NCBI GenBank assembly: GCA_016719815.1
Contig: JADJYK010000003.1
Location: 62,001-126,000, forward strand
Reading direction: 5' to 3'
Length of the DNA: 64,000 bases
DNA from: Chitinophagaceae bacterium
GTDB lineage: Bacteria > Bacteroidota > Bacteroidia > Chitinophagales > Chitinophagaceae
Every line of letters starts with the position of its first letter. Position 1 is the stretch's first letter. The translations under genes were made by a program, and so were the position numbers. Below, in pieces: positions 26,422 to 36,704 of the stretch. The notes beneath the pieces were generated by a model. It was not told where the DNA came from and did no database searches. It saw only the letters and a program-made list of their open reading frames with translations.

Positions 26422-28986
26422 ATGACTATACACAAAACAGTAGTTTTTATCATTTTTGTTTACGTAACAAGCATTGTCAACGCCCAATATCCCATCATCA
26501 ATGAAAACCGTCCACGTATTTATGCTGATTCAGCAAGACTTTCATGGCTAAAAACTAATATTTTATTGCCCGGAGATTGCAAAAACACATTTGCAGATTT
26601 TACAACTGCGTATAATGGCTGGTGGATCAATGATCCGCAGTTATACCTTTTGGGTTCAGATTCCACCCTCTGGAACTGGAATTGGGCTTCTCAATATGCT
26701 AAGGACGAAGCTTTGTTTACCGTTTTTTTATTTAAAACGACGGGTGACTCTTTGGCGCTTAAACGATGCCGTTACCTGGCAGGCCGGGTGATCAACAGGG
26801 TTGAAAATGCAGACTTCGGTGCAATGGGTCATTACCCCAAAGAAGATTTTCTAAGGCAGCTTAGCGACGTAGGATCTGTACTGCTCGACTGGTGTTATAC
26901 TGATTTCACTGATTCCCTTCGACAGGTTTTGGCAAAGAGCATGTACAAATGCACCCGGGAGTTCATGAAAACTTATATCCTTTCGGCACATGGAAATAAT
27001 TATGTCTCCAGTCACAATCCATGGAATACCATTTTTTGTAACCAGAATATTCTTGCTTTACATCATGCAGCAGGGCTGGATGCACTTCAAAATGATACGC
27101 TGCAACAATGGTTCAGGGTCATTTATGACAAATGGGAAAACGGCTTTCTTCCCTGCTACGGATACTACAGGGATGATGATGGCGGCTGGAACTGGGGTAC
27201 AGCGTATTCGATGTGGTCACTGATTGATCAGTTTCAGCTTTTTGAAAATATGCGGATTGGCAGCAATAAAAATTACTATACATCGGTTCCGTGGGTACAT
27301 AACAGTATTAACCAAAATTGGTATCTCATTCAACCCGACAATAAAACTCTACATCTGGGCGATGGCTTGATGACTGCTTATGCCGATCGGGTAGATTATT
27401 TACATGCAAGGGTCTTTAGCGATCCCCGGAGTCTGTGGCTGGCGCAGTTCTGGTCATTGCCTGCGAATACACCCAATACCAATCACAAATTCATCAAACT
27501 CCTGTATAAGGATTTCACCGCTCCAGCCGTGACCCGGCCGGATCTGCCATTGAACTGGTGGTCGGACAAAGTAGGCCTCTCTGTAAGTCGCTCTTCATGG
27601 AACAATGATGCTGTAATGGTGTCTTTTTTCAATTCTCCCAGCAAGAGATCGGATCATGAACACCGTGATAACAATTCCTTTACTGTTTTTAAAAATGCTC
27701 CTTTACTCATTGATGCAGGCCATTATGATACCTATGCAGGTACCCACTACCGAAACTATTACCAGCGAACGATTGCTCATAACAGTATTTGTGTGTTTGA
27801 CTCGGCAGAAACCTATCGTAATTTTGGATTGCCGGCATCCAATGATGGTGGACAGATAGAATCCATGTCGTTGGCGAATTATAATGATATTTTTCTACCC
27901 CAAAACCAGCGAGGCAAATGGATACTGTACGGCATAGGTACACAATATGCCTATTCTGTCGCAGACGCACAATTATCATACGACAGTGCTAAACTTAGTT
28001 TATTCAGAAGAAGATTATTGTACCTTAAAACTGACAAGATCATTGTTCTTGATCATATTCATCTGAAAAACAGGGCTACCCGGCAAAGATCGGTTAAATG
28101 GATCGGGCATTTTGCCAATATGCCGGTATTGAATGGGTCTTTCACTCATATCCAGGTTCCCGGACATATAGAAACAGCAAATGGAAACAGTTATACGGCA
28201 AGGAACGGGAACGGAAGTATCGCCATCAAGACAATTTTACCCACTTCTTCAACGGTAACCCGCATTGGAGGCAGCGGATATGAGTACTGGGTGAATGGGA
28301 TAAACTATCCGCCACTCAGCCCTCCCGATTCAAATTATTATACCCCTGGCAAATGGCGCATCGAAGTTCAACCTGTTACAGGAAGCGATACGGTAGTGTT
28401 CCTGCACAATATTTCCGTAGGCGACAGTACCCGAATTGCTGTGGCTGGTGGCACTGTACTGGCATCGGCTTTTACCATTGGCACAGATTGGTCCGACACC
28501 CTGTACCTGTTTGGGGCAGATGGAAATAATAACAAATCTTATCACCTGACGGAAAATATCAATGGTGGCAGAACAATAGGCATTTTTGCCGCAGACCTGG
28601 CACAGGGAGCATACTATATCAAAAAAAACAACATGATTGAAACAACTGTCATTACCGACAGTAATGGAATCCTTCAAACTTCTCTTACCCTGGAAACCGG
28701 AATGCACAAACTGGAAATCGTTGCCGTTACTACCGGAATCAGGAACCCTTCAAATTTTATACCCGTATCGGTTTATCCAAACCCCGCAAACAACTACCTT
28801 ACCTTTCAGTTACCTCAAACGAATCAACCGGTACAGGTCAACATCTTTGATACAAAAGGATCGCTGGTGCTGAATAGGATGAACCAGTTAAATATAAACA
28901 TATCTGGTTTGGCCGCCGGAACATACTTTATCGAGATTATCAGAGGCGGAAAAGTATTCCGTTCCAGTTTCATCAAAGGCCGATAA
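26422..28986 (+). CDS. Heparinase II/III-like polysaccharide lyase with type IX secretion C-terminal domain
   Basis: This 854-residue secreted enzyme probably cleaves uronic-acid-containing polysaccharide. The signal peptide ends at SIVNAQ. The first ~350 residues are an alpha/alpha toroid (SSHNPWNTIFCNQNILALHH, YGYYRDDDGGWNWGTAYSMW), with Asn/His/Tyr residues placed as in heparinase-fold lyases. The heparinase II/III beta-sandwich follows, with the conserved SDHEHRDNNSFTVF, APLLIDAGHYDTYAG and YYQRTIAHNSICVFD. The last ~80 residues (VSVYPNPANNYLTFQLPQ to YFIEIIRGGKVFRSSFIKG) form a T9SS type A sorting domain. The enzyme should be exported and attached to, or released from, the surface by the type IX system. 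No PUL partners (SusCD, sulfatase) are adjacent. Confidence 0.9.
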   Translation: MTIHKTVVFIIFVYVTSIVNAQYPIINENRPRIYADSARLSWLKTNILLPGDCKNTFADFTTAYNGWWINDPQLYLLGSDSTLWNWNWASQYAKDEALFTVFLFKTTGDSLALKRCRYLAGRVINRVENADFGAMGHYPKEDFLRQLSDVGSVLLDWCYTDFTDSLRQVLAKSMYKCTREFMKTYILSAHGNNYVSSHNPWNTIFCNQNILALHHAAGLDALQNDTLQQWFRVIYDKWENGFLPCYGYYRDDDGGWNWGTAYSMWSLIDQFQLFENMRIGSNKNYYTSVPWVHNSINQNWYLIQPDNKTLHLGDGLMTAYADRVDYLHARVFSDPRSLWLAQFWSLPANTPNTNHKFIKLLYKDFTAPAVTRPDLPLNWWSDKVGLSVSRSSWNNDAVMVSFFNSPSKRSDHEHRDNNSFTVFKNAPLLIDAGHYDTYAGTHYRNYYQRTIAHNSICVFDSAETYRNFGLPASNDGGQIESMSLANYNDIFLPQNQRGKWILYGIGTQYAYSVADAQLSYDSAKLSLFRRRLLYLKTDKIIVLDHIHLKNRATRQRSVKWIGHFANMPVLNGSFTHIQVPGHIETANGNSYTARNGNGSIAIKTILPTSSTVTRIGGSGYEYWVNGINYPPLSPPDSNYYTPGKWRIEVQPVTGSDTVVFLHNISVGDSTRIAVAGGTVLASAFTIGTDWSDTLYLFGADGNNNKSYHLTENINGGRTIGIFAADLAQGAYYIKKNNMIETTVITDSNGILQTSLTLETGMHKLEIVAVTTGIRNPSNFIPVSVYPNPANNYLTFQLPQTNQPVQVNIFDTKGSLVLNRMNQLNINISGLAAGTYFIEIIRGGKVFRSSFIKGR

Positions 28987-29390
28987 GAGGACAACCGCAG
29001 GCCGTTCCTCTGATATATAATAAATGCCGGATACTATCCAACATTTAAATCGAAATATTTTTTACGATAAGAGACAATAATATCAGAATAATTGTTTCCC
29101 TGGCAGAAACCCAAAGAGATCACCTCGCAGTATCTTACGCAGGAGCTCGGTTGGGAAGGAAACAACTATCCGGCATTTTTTATTTATTTTGGCATATTCC
29201 AGACAACCGGGACATGGTAGAAAAAAGATACCATGAGGAAACGATGGAGGGAAGAAAGTTTAAAGTACGGCGGGACAAGGCGCTGAGAAATGTTATACCG
29301 TTGTGCTGTTGGTCTATTGCCCAGCCACACCCGTACACAAAACGCAACAACGGCGTACTATTTTTTTGGAACACCAACAAAGGCTAAATT
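28987..29390. other. Gene-poor interval
   Basis: 404 bases with a weak hairpin just after the heparinase gene (AGAGGA..TCCTCT). A pair of inverted segments, TACCGTTGTGC near 29294 and CAACAACGGCGTA near 29346, flanks about 45 bases. A 78-codon plus-strand frame at 29151-29387 looks like chance. The inverted segments could be remains of a mobile element; nothing firm. Confidence 0.3.
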
Positions 29391-29648
29391 CTAATCTAAA
29401 ATTCTAAAATCATGTAGGTCTCCCCAAAGTTCTTGATGCTTATCTACCACTATGTTATAAATGTCTTGTCGAAGATTTCGGCCGCTTACGTATCTAAGTT
29501 TATCACCGTTAACAGTTGCAAAGCACTCTTTAATCGAGTTAACACCAATTTTATCCGAAGTAAAATAATCGGCATATACAATATCTAATTGAGCTAAAAA
29601 ATCTTGAAATAAATTATCTAGTTTTTTTTGCTCATCAGTCAGTAACAT
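29391..29648 (-). CDS. Hypothetical protein, 85 residues
   Basis: The reading is MLLTDEQKKLDNLFQDFLAQ to ELWGDLHDFRILD: acidic, helical, no signal peptide or membrane segment. The composition is protein-like throughout. I do not recognise a family. The ATG at 29648 is preferred to 29687 because the longer reading begins inside a GC-rich hairpin. It lies downstream of dnaK on the same strand but is separated from it by repeats and a hairpin, so co-transcription is doubtful. Confidence 0.5.
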   Translation of the reverse strand: MLLTDEQKKLDNLFQDFLAQLDIVYADYFTSDKIGVNSIKECFATVNGDKLRYVSGRNLRQDIYNIVVDKHQELWGDLHDFRILD

Positions 29649-29676
29649 ATCAAAATTATTAATTTGTTTAGAATGG

Positions 29677-29700
29677 AGCCCCCGCATTTCTACAGGGGCT
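29677..29700. terminator. GC-rich hairpin downstream of dnaK
   Basis: AGCCCCC and GGGGCT pair around CGCATTTCTACA. A clear U tract is missing on the dnaK (minus) strand; TTTATC follows on the plus strand. It may terminate dnaK transcription weakly. Confidence 0.4.
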
Positions 29701-29735
29701 TTATCATTATCAGTTATTCATTATCATCTATCTTC

Positions 29736-29768
29736 TTACTTCACTTCCTCATACGGAACATCCGTAAC
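29736..29768 (-). repeat. Second, displaced copy of the last ten dnaK codons plus stop
   Basis: On the minus strand these 33 bases encode [10 protein letters not shown] and a stop, exactly the C-terminus of the neighbouring DnaK, 82 bases beyond the real end. The two DNA copies differ at six positions, all synonymous third bases. No longer upstream dnaK homology is attached. Confidence 0.85.
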
Positions 29769-29817
29769 ACCTATCCCTAACCCTCTCCAAGGAGAGGGCA
29801 CAGAGTCTGAGATTTCT
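29769..29817. repeat. Hairpin element between the two dnaK tails
   Basis: CCCTCTCC and GGAGAGGG form a perfect 8-base stem with an AA loop at 29781-29798. Outside the stem, CCTAA on the left and AGAGTCT on the right recur in the same layout in the element inside miaB at the right end of the window. Confidence 0.6.
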
Positions 29818-31853
<2,036 letters not shown>

Positions 31854-31937
31854 TCACGCAGTCACCAAGGAGTTCAGAGTAGCAACGTTCGCTGCGTTCC
31901 CCCTCCGAGGGGTTGGCTGCGGGAAATATCAACTTCC

Positions 31938-31945
31938 TACCTTTG
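31938..31945 (+). promoter_or_regulatory. Putative Bacteroidota -7 promoter box
   Basis: TACCTTTG matches TAnnTTTG and sits 13 bases before the ATG of the YdeI-like gene. GTTGG about 22 bases further upstream could be the -33 element. Confidence 0.4.
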
Positions 31946-31958
31946 AGAAAATAGTTTT

Positions 31959-32642
31959 ATGGCCACCTCTGTTGCTGACAAGCTTCGCATAAAAGCGGGT
32001 TTTACGTTGTTAACCGTTAACGCCCCGGCAGATTTTAAGAAAGAGCTTGGTGCATTCGCATCAGGCATAAAGATTACTAATGCAGGCAAGATTTATAACC
32101 AGGTGCATTGGTTTGTGCAAAACAAAGCACAGATGGAAAAGCAGTTGAGTAAAGTGATGAAACTTGTCCTTCGACAGGCTCAGGATGACAAACCTGAAGT
32201 AACGGTGTGGGTATATTATCCCAAAGGCACATCGGGTGTACAAACCGACCTTACGAGGGATAAAGGCTGGGATTGCCTGCTGGCGGAAGGCGATAAACTG
32301 ACCTGGATAAGCCTGATTTCATTTAATAATACCTGGAGTGTGTTTGGCTTCCGGGCTAAAACGGAGGCCGACAAAAAGAAAGAAGCACAACCAAAAGCAG
32401 AGAGAGAAATTTTTAAGTGGGTAAACCCGAAAACCAAAGAAGTAAAATTGCCTGATGACCTGGCAGATACATTGAAGAAAAATAAGACAGCCTTCAGTTT
32501 CTTTGAAACACTTTCCTTTACCAACAAGAAAGAGTATATCGAATGGATTGTGACTGCCAAACGGGAAGAAACCAGGAAAGAAAGAGTAGCAGGCACTATT
32601 GAAAGGCTAGGTAAGAACTGGAAGAATCCGGGTAACAGGTAG
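31959..32642 (+). CDS. YdeI/OmpD-associated (bacteriocin-protection-like) family protein
   Basis: The protein has 227 residues. The N-terminal half (LRIKAGFTLLTVNAPADFKKEL, WVYYPKGTSGVQTDLTRDKGWD, LTWISLISFNNTWSVFGFR) resembles DUF3052/DUF1801-type small domains. The C-terminal part is the YdeI/OmdA domain (LPDDLADTLKKNKTAFSFFETL, KKEYIEWIVTAKREETRKERV). E. coli YdeI is linked to polymyxin and oxidative-stress tolerance; the biochemical role is unknown. Around residues 69-78 the protein contains LVLRQAQDDK, encoded by a palindromic repeat element that looks inserted in frame between MK and PEV. The frame is intact. Confidence 0.75.
   Translation: MATSVADKLRIKAGFTLLTVNAPADFKKELGAFASGIKITNAGKIYNQVHWFVQNKAQMEKQLSKVMKLVLRQAQDDKPEVTVWVYYPKGTSGVQTDLTRDKGWDCLLAEGDKLTWISLISFNNTWSVFGFRAKTEADKKKEAQPKAEREIFKWVNPKTKEVKLPDDLADTLKKNKTAFSFFETLSFTNKKEYIEWIVTAKREETRKERVAGTIERLGKNWKNPGNR
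32164..32191. repeat. Palindromic repeat inserted in frame in the YdeI-like gene
   Basis: The element has short inverted ends (TTGTC..GACAA) around the core CCTTCGACAGGCTCAGG. The same core occurs within dnaK at 29897-29913, where it is read in a different frame. Here it encodes VLRQAQDD. Confidence 0.8.
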
Positions 32643-32805
32643 AGCTAAGAGGTTGAAGGAGAAAATAGAGGAAAAGAGGCTTTTGCACCATGTTTTTTTA
32701 CTTTGAATAGGGATAGCGTACAGAAAATTACTTTATCCCTCTTTGCCTCCTTCCCTCTTTTACACTCTTTGCCGAAGCTTCACATTTCTCTTGCATTTCT
32801 TTAAG

Positions 32806-32813
32806 TAAATTTG
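32806..32813 (+). promoter_or_regulatory. Putative Bacteroidota -7 promoter box
   Basis: TAAATTTG, an exact TAnnTTTG match, lies 17 bases before the start of the DUF4403 gene. No convincing -33 box. Confidence 0.4.
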
Positions 32814-32830
32814 GTTATTCAATCAAGCAC

Positions 32831-34261
32831 ATGAAGACCATAGGTTTTGTCCTCCTCCTGAGTTTTTATTTTTATTCCTGCGCCACCGCACAAAAAATAA
32901 ACCCAGAAAATCCTGATTTATCGCCGGGAAATTTTAAACTGGATTCGTTGCCCAATTCGGAAATCAACATTCCCATACAGGTAAACCTGAAACCGATGTA
33001 TGCGATGGCAGAGAAAAGTGTGGATACTCTTTTTACTTCTCCTAAGTATCCGGACGAATGGGTACAGGATGGCTGCGATGTTCGTTACAAATATTCTTTC
33101 CGGCGCAGCAAACTGCAAATTACAGGTGCGGGCAGTTCGCTGAACCTGGGATTTATGGGTTACTACAAAATCGTTGGCTCAACAAGGTTGTGCGTAAGAG
33201 GTACGGTTGTTTCTCCATGGACACCCGCCTGCCGTTGTGGTTTTGATGAACCGGAACGAAGGGTGAATGTATCATTTACCAACTCAGTAAATATTTTGCC
33301 CGACTATAAAGTGGCTGTAACATTTAAACGAAATGAACCGCAGCCCTTAGATAAATGTGAAGTGTGTTTCTGGGGACAGGACATTACCACACAGGTATTA
33401 AAAGGCCTGATTGCCGAACTGGATGCCGCCAAAAAAGACCTTGACAAAAGTTACGGCAGTGTTGACCTAAAGCCCCGTTTTCAGCAAGTGTGGGACCAGA
33501 TGAATAAAGTGTATAACCTTAACGGTCTAGGCTGGCTGCAGGTAAATCCGCAAAAGGTGCGGATCAACAACCTGTATGTAAAAAATGATTCGCTGAATAT
33601 CTTCCTGGGTTTATCAGCAAAGCCTGTTGTCAGTTTTGAGAGGCCGGTGGAGAAGTACACTAAAATTCCTAACCTCGCCCCTTTTAGCCGGCAGCAGGGC
33701 TTTTCTATTTTCTTAGATGCCGTGCTGAATTATGATTCGCTCAGCAATATCATCAACCAAAACCTGAAAGGCTTCGAGTACAATTTCAAAAAGGCATTTG
33801 TAAAGAAAAAATTTATAGTAGATGAATGTAAAGTATATGGTGGCGGTTTTGAGAAACTGATAATAAGGGTGAATTTCTCCGGTACCAATACCGGCGTTGT
33901 TTACCTTGTTGGCAAACCGGTTTACGATAAAGAGAAACGCAGTATCGAAATCCGTGATGTGGATTTTGATGTAAAGTCGAAGAATGTGCTGCTAGGCTCA
34001 GCCGACTGGATATTTGATAAGAAGATTGTGAAAGAAATTGAGAAACAGGCAAAATTTGAACTCGGTTCTTATATAGATACAGCAAAGTTTACCATGAACC
34101 AACAACTGAACCGGGAACTGATGAAAGGCATCCGCAGTTGGGGAAATATCAAAGACATCGGGTTGATAGGCATTTATCCCATGCAGCAGCATTTAGTTAT
34201 CAGGAGTAATTGTACCGGCGATTTAGCGGTAAAGGTGGAGTCTATCAATTTCAGTCTGTAG
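32831..34261 (+). CDS. DUF4403-family protein, probable lipoprotein or exported
   Basis: The protein has 476 residues. MKTIGFVLLLSFYFYSCATAQ is a signal with a Cys that could be lipidated. The body is a repeated beta-rich domain typical of DUF4403 (SEINIPIQVNLKPMYAMAEKS, FRRSKLQITGAGSSLNLGF, LNGLGWLQVNPQKVRINNLYV, YLVGKPVYDKEKRSIEIRDV, HLVIRSNCTGDLAVKVES), related in fold to lipid-binding SMP/TULIP-like domains. It is envelope-associated; function is not established. The 3' end overlaps the convergent GtrA gene by 11 bases. Intact. Confidence 0.87.
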   Translation: MKTIGFVLLLSFYFYSCATAQKINPENPDLSPGNFKLDSLPNSEINIPIQVNLKPMYAMAEKSVDTLFTSPKYPDEWVQDGCDVRYKYSFRRSKLQITGAGSSLNLGFMGYYKIVGSTRLCVRGTVVSPWTPACRCGFDEPERRVNVSFTNSVNILPDYKVAVTFKRNEPQPLDKCEVCFWGQDITTQVLKGLIAELDAAKKDLDKSYGSVDLKPRFQQVWDQMNKVYNLNGLGWLQVNPQKVRINNLYVKNDSLNIFLGLSAKPVVSFERPVEKYTKIPNLAPFSRQQGFSIFLDAVLNYDSLSNIINQNLKGFEYNFKKAFVKKKFIVDECKVYGGGFEKLIIRVNFSGTNTGVVYLVGKPVYDKEKRSIEIRDVDFDVKSKNVLLGSADWIFDKKIVKEIEKQAKFELGSYIDTAKFTMNQQLNRELMKGIRSWGNIKDIGLIGIYPMQQHLVIRSNCTGDLAVKVESINFSL

Positions 34262-34760
34262 GTTCTTCTTCTGTAATCCTGAAAGAAAAATTTCGCTGTG
34301 CCAGGTAGCTGAACACTACAACAATGACTGTTGTAAACACCTGTGCAATTACCGGGTATAGTTTTAGCACTTCCACAAATGTTTTCAGCAAGATGTAGTT
34401 CAGGGCCAGGTTAAACATGGCAATCATAAAATAGCGGAACAGTTGTATCCGGCCTTTCATGTTTGAATCGCTGAACACCACATATTTCGACATGAAGAAA
34501 CCAATAGGAAATGTAACAAAGAAAGAAACCGCCAGTGCCGCCACATGCCCTTTCATGGCGTAAAAGCCAAAATCAAAGTCTTTCTCGAGGAAAATATATT
34601 TGAAACTTACTACATAAATTATAAAACCCAGCAGTACATTACCACCACCCGATGCTGCATACCGGAAGGTTTGCAACGGCATTATCTTCCGGAAAGGCCG
34701 GTAAAAAAAATCAATTACCGGCAGAATAAAGTCTCTTGCGCTATGCAGGTGTTTTCTCAC
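34251..34760 (-). CDS. GtrA-like membrane protein
   Basis: Four transmembrane helices are visible (FRYAASGGGNVLLGFIIYVV, HVAALAVSFFVTFPIGFFMS, LFRYFMIAMFNLALNYILL, VFTTVIVVVFSYLAQRNFSF). They carry the GtrA ends: R(Y/F)xxxGGxN at the start and the final aromatic/basic NFSFR. GtrA proteins help flip or transfer undecaprenyl-linked sugars for surface glycans. The GTG at 34760 (VRKHLHSARDFILPVIDFFY) is preferred over the farther in-frame ATG at 34820, because the longer extension looks non-coding and would enter the argS promoter region. Divergent from argS. Confidence 0.8.
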   Translation of the reverse strand: MRKHLHSARDFILPVIDFFYRPFRKIMPLQTFRYAASGGGNVLLGFIIYVVSFKYIFLEKDFDFGFYAMKGHVAALAVSFFVTFPIGFFMSKYVVFSDSNMKGRIQLFRYFMIAMFNLALNYILLKTFVEVLKLYPVIAQVFTTVIVVVFSYLAQRNFSFRITEEEPTD

Positions 34761-34833
34761 GGGGCACAAAGTAATTGAAACAACAGGCAAATGCCAAATC
34801 CGAACCGTATTTTGCGCCACTTAACAGGAAATA

Positions 34834-36614
34834 ATGAGTATTGTATCTATTATAAGGCCGTTGGTTGTCAAAGCCCTGAAGGATTTGTATGAGGCAGACA
34901 TGGCTGAACAGGATCTGACCATCAACAGTACCAAGCCTGAATTTGAAGGCGATTATACGATTGTGCTTTTTTCATTTGTAAAACAACTGAAGAAGTCGCC
35001 GGAGCAGTTGGGCAACGAACTGGGTGAGAAATTGGTGAATGATAACCCGACTGTCTTTTCTGCCTTTAATGTAATTAAAGGCTTTCTGAACCTTACGGTA
35101 AGCGAAGCCTATTGGTTAGATTTCCTGCAAAAAAACTACGCTGACTTCAGCTTCGGCTCCATGCCTGCGAACGGACAGAAAGTAATGGTGGTAGAGTATG
35201 CTTCTCCCAATACAAATAAGCCGCTGCACCTCGGTCATTTAAGGAATATATTTTAGGATGGAGTATTGCCGAAATACTGAAGAAAAGCGGGTATGAAGTG
35301 TTTAAGACCTGCATTTCCAACGACAGGGGCATCCATATCTGCAAAAGCATGATTGCCTGGCAACTGTTTGGCGATGGAGCCACACCTGAAAGTACTGGCA
35401 TTAAAGGAGACCATTTGGTGGGTGATTATTATGTGATGTTTGGCAGCGAACACAAAAAGCAAATTGCCGAACTGGTAGAAAAAGGCATGAGCAAGGAAGA
35501 GGCTGAAAAAGAAGCCCCGATTTATAAAGCAGCCCAGCAGATGCTGGTGGACTGGGAAGCCGGCAAACCTGAAGTGGTGGAACTGTGGAAGAAAATGAAT
35601 AGCTGGGTGTATGGCGGTTTTGATGTTACCTATAAAAGAATTGGTGCCGATTTTGATAAAACTTATTACGAAAGTGAAACCTACCTGCTGGGTAAACAGG
35701 CAGTAGAAGAAGGATTGGCCAAAAATGTTTTTGTAAAGAAAGATGACGGCAGTGTGTGGATTGACCTTACAGCAGATGGCTTGGATGAAAAAGTCGTTCA
35801 GCGGAAAGATGGCACAGCCGTTTACATTACACAGGATATAGGCCTGGCAGAACAGAAACAGAAGGAGTTTAACTGCCAGCAAAGTATTTATGTAGTAGCT
35901 GATGAGCAGAATTACCATTTTAAAGTACTGAAACTGATATGTGAGAAACTGGGTGTGCCCGGAGCCGATGGCATTTTTCATTTGAGTTATGGCATGGTGG
36001 AGTTGCCGACCGGCCGGATGAAAACCAGGGAAGGTACCGTGGTGGATGCCGATGACATGATGGAAGAAATGGTGAATGTGGCAAAAGCCAAAACAGAAGA
36101 ACTGGGTAAGGTTAAAGATTTTACAGAAGATGAGTTAAAAAATCTTTACGATACGTTGGCATTAGGAGCTTTGAAGTTCTTTCTCCTGCGGGTTGATCCG
36201 AAAAAAAGGATGGTGTTTAATCCGGAAGAGTCGATAGACTTTCATGGTTTTACCGGTCCATTTGTACAATATACACATGCAAGGATTAAATCAATATTAC
36301 GGAAGCAGAAAGCCGTCAGCAGTCTGCAATCCACAGACAATCATTTGTTAAAGCTGGAAAAAGATTTAGTCGTTTCATTAGAGCAGTATCCTGTTGTAAT
36401 TGAACAGGCCGTTGCCGAACACAATCCTTCGGTACTGGCGATTTACGCATTTAATCTTGCCAAATCTTTTAATACATTTTATGCTGAGCTTTCGGTAATG
36501 AATGCCGAATCGGAAGACAAGAAACAATTGAGGTTGCAACTATCTGAAATGACTGCCAATGTTATTGCTTCTGCCATGAATTTGCTGGGAATAAAAGTAC
36601 CCGAAAGGATGTAG
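34834..36614 (+). CDS. argS: Arginine--tRNA ligase, one frameshift
   Basis: Class I aminoacyl-tRNA synthetase charging tRNA-Arg. The N-terminal additional domain (MSIVSIIRPLVVKALKDLY) leads to the active site with VVEYASPNTNKPLHLGHLRN (HIGH motif HLGH). The frame stops after NIF; one extra T in the T4 run at 35251-35254 restores LGWSIAEILKKSGY and the remainder. The KMSKS-equivalent is MKTREGTVVDADD. The DALR anticodon-binding domain ends at LLGIKVPERM. About 593 residues, full length. The single break in an essential enzyme is most simply a sequencing error. Confidence 0.95.
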
Positions 36615-36650
36615 CGTAAAGAAATTTAATTAGTATCAACTACAAAAAGA

Positions 36651-36673
36651 AGCCCCCGCTATAGCAGGGGGCT
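36651..36673. terminator. Bidirectional-type terminator hairpin between argS and the TonB receptor
   Basis: AGCCCCCGCT and AGCAGGGGGCT pair around TAT. It is placed between two convergent genes and followed by AT-rich sequence on both sides. Confidence 0.7.
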
Positions 36674-36704
36674 ATTTACTTATAACCCAATTTGCAATCG
36701 TTTA

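Noticed and set aside
29151..29387. 78-codon plus-strand frame in the gap before dnaK
   Set aside because: No recognisable domain and it covers inverted repeats; likely non-coding.
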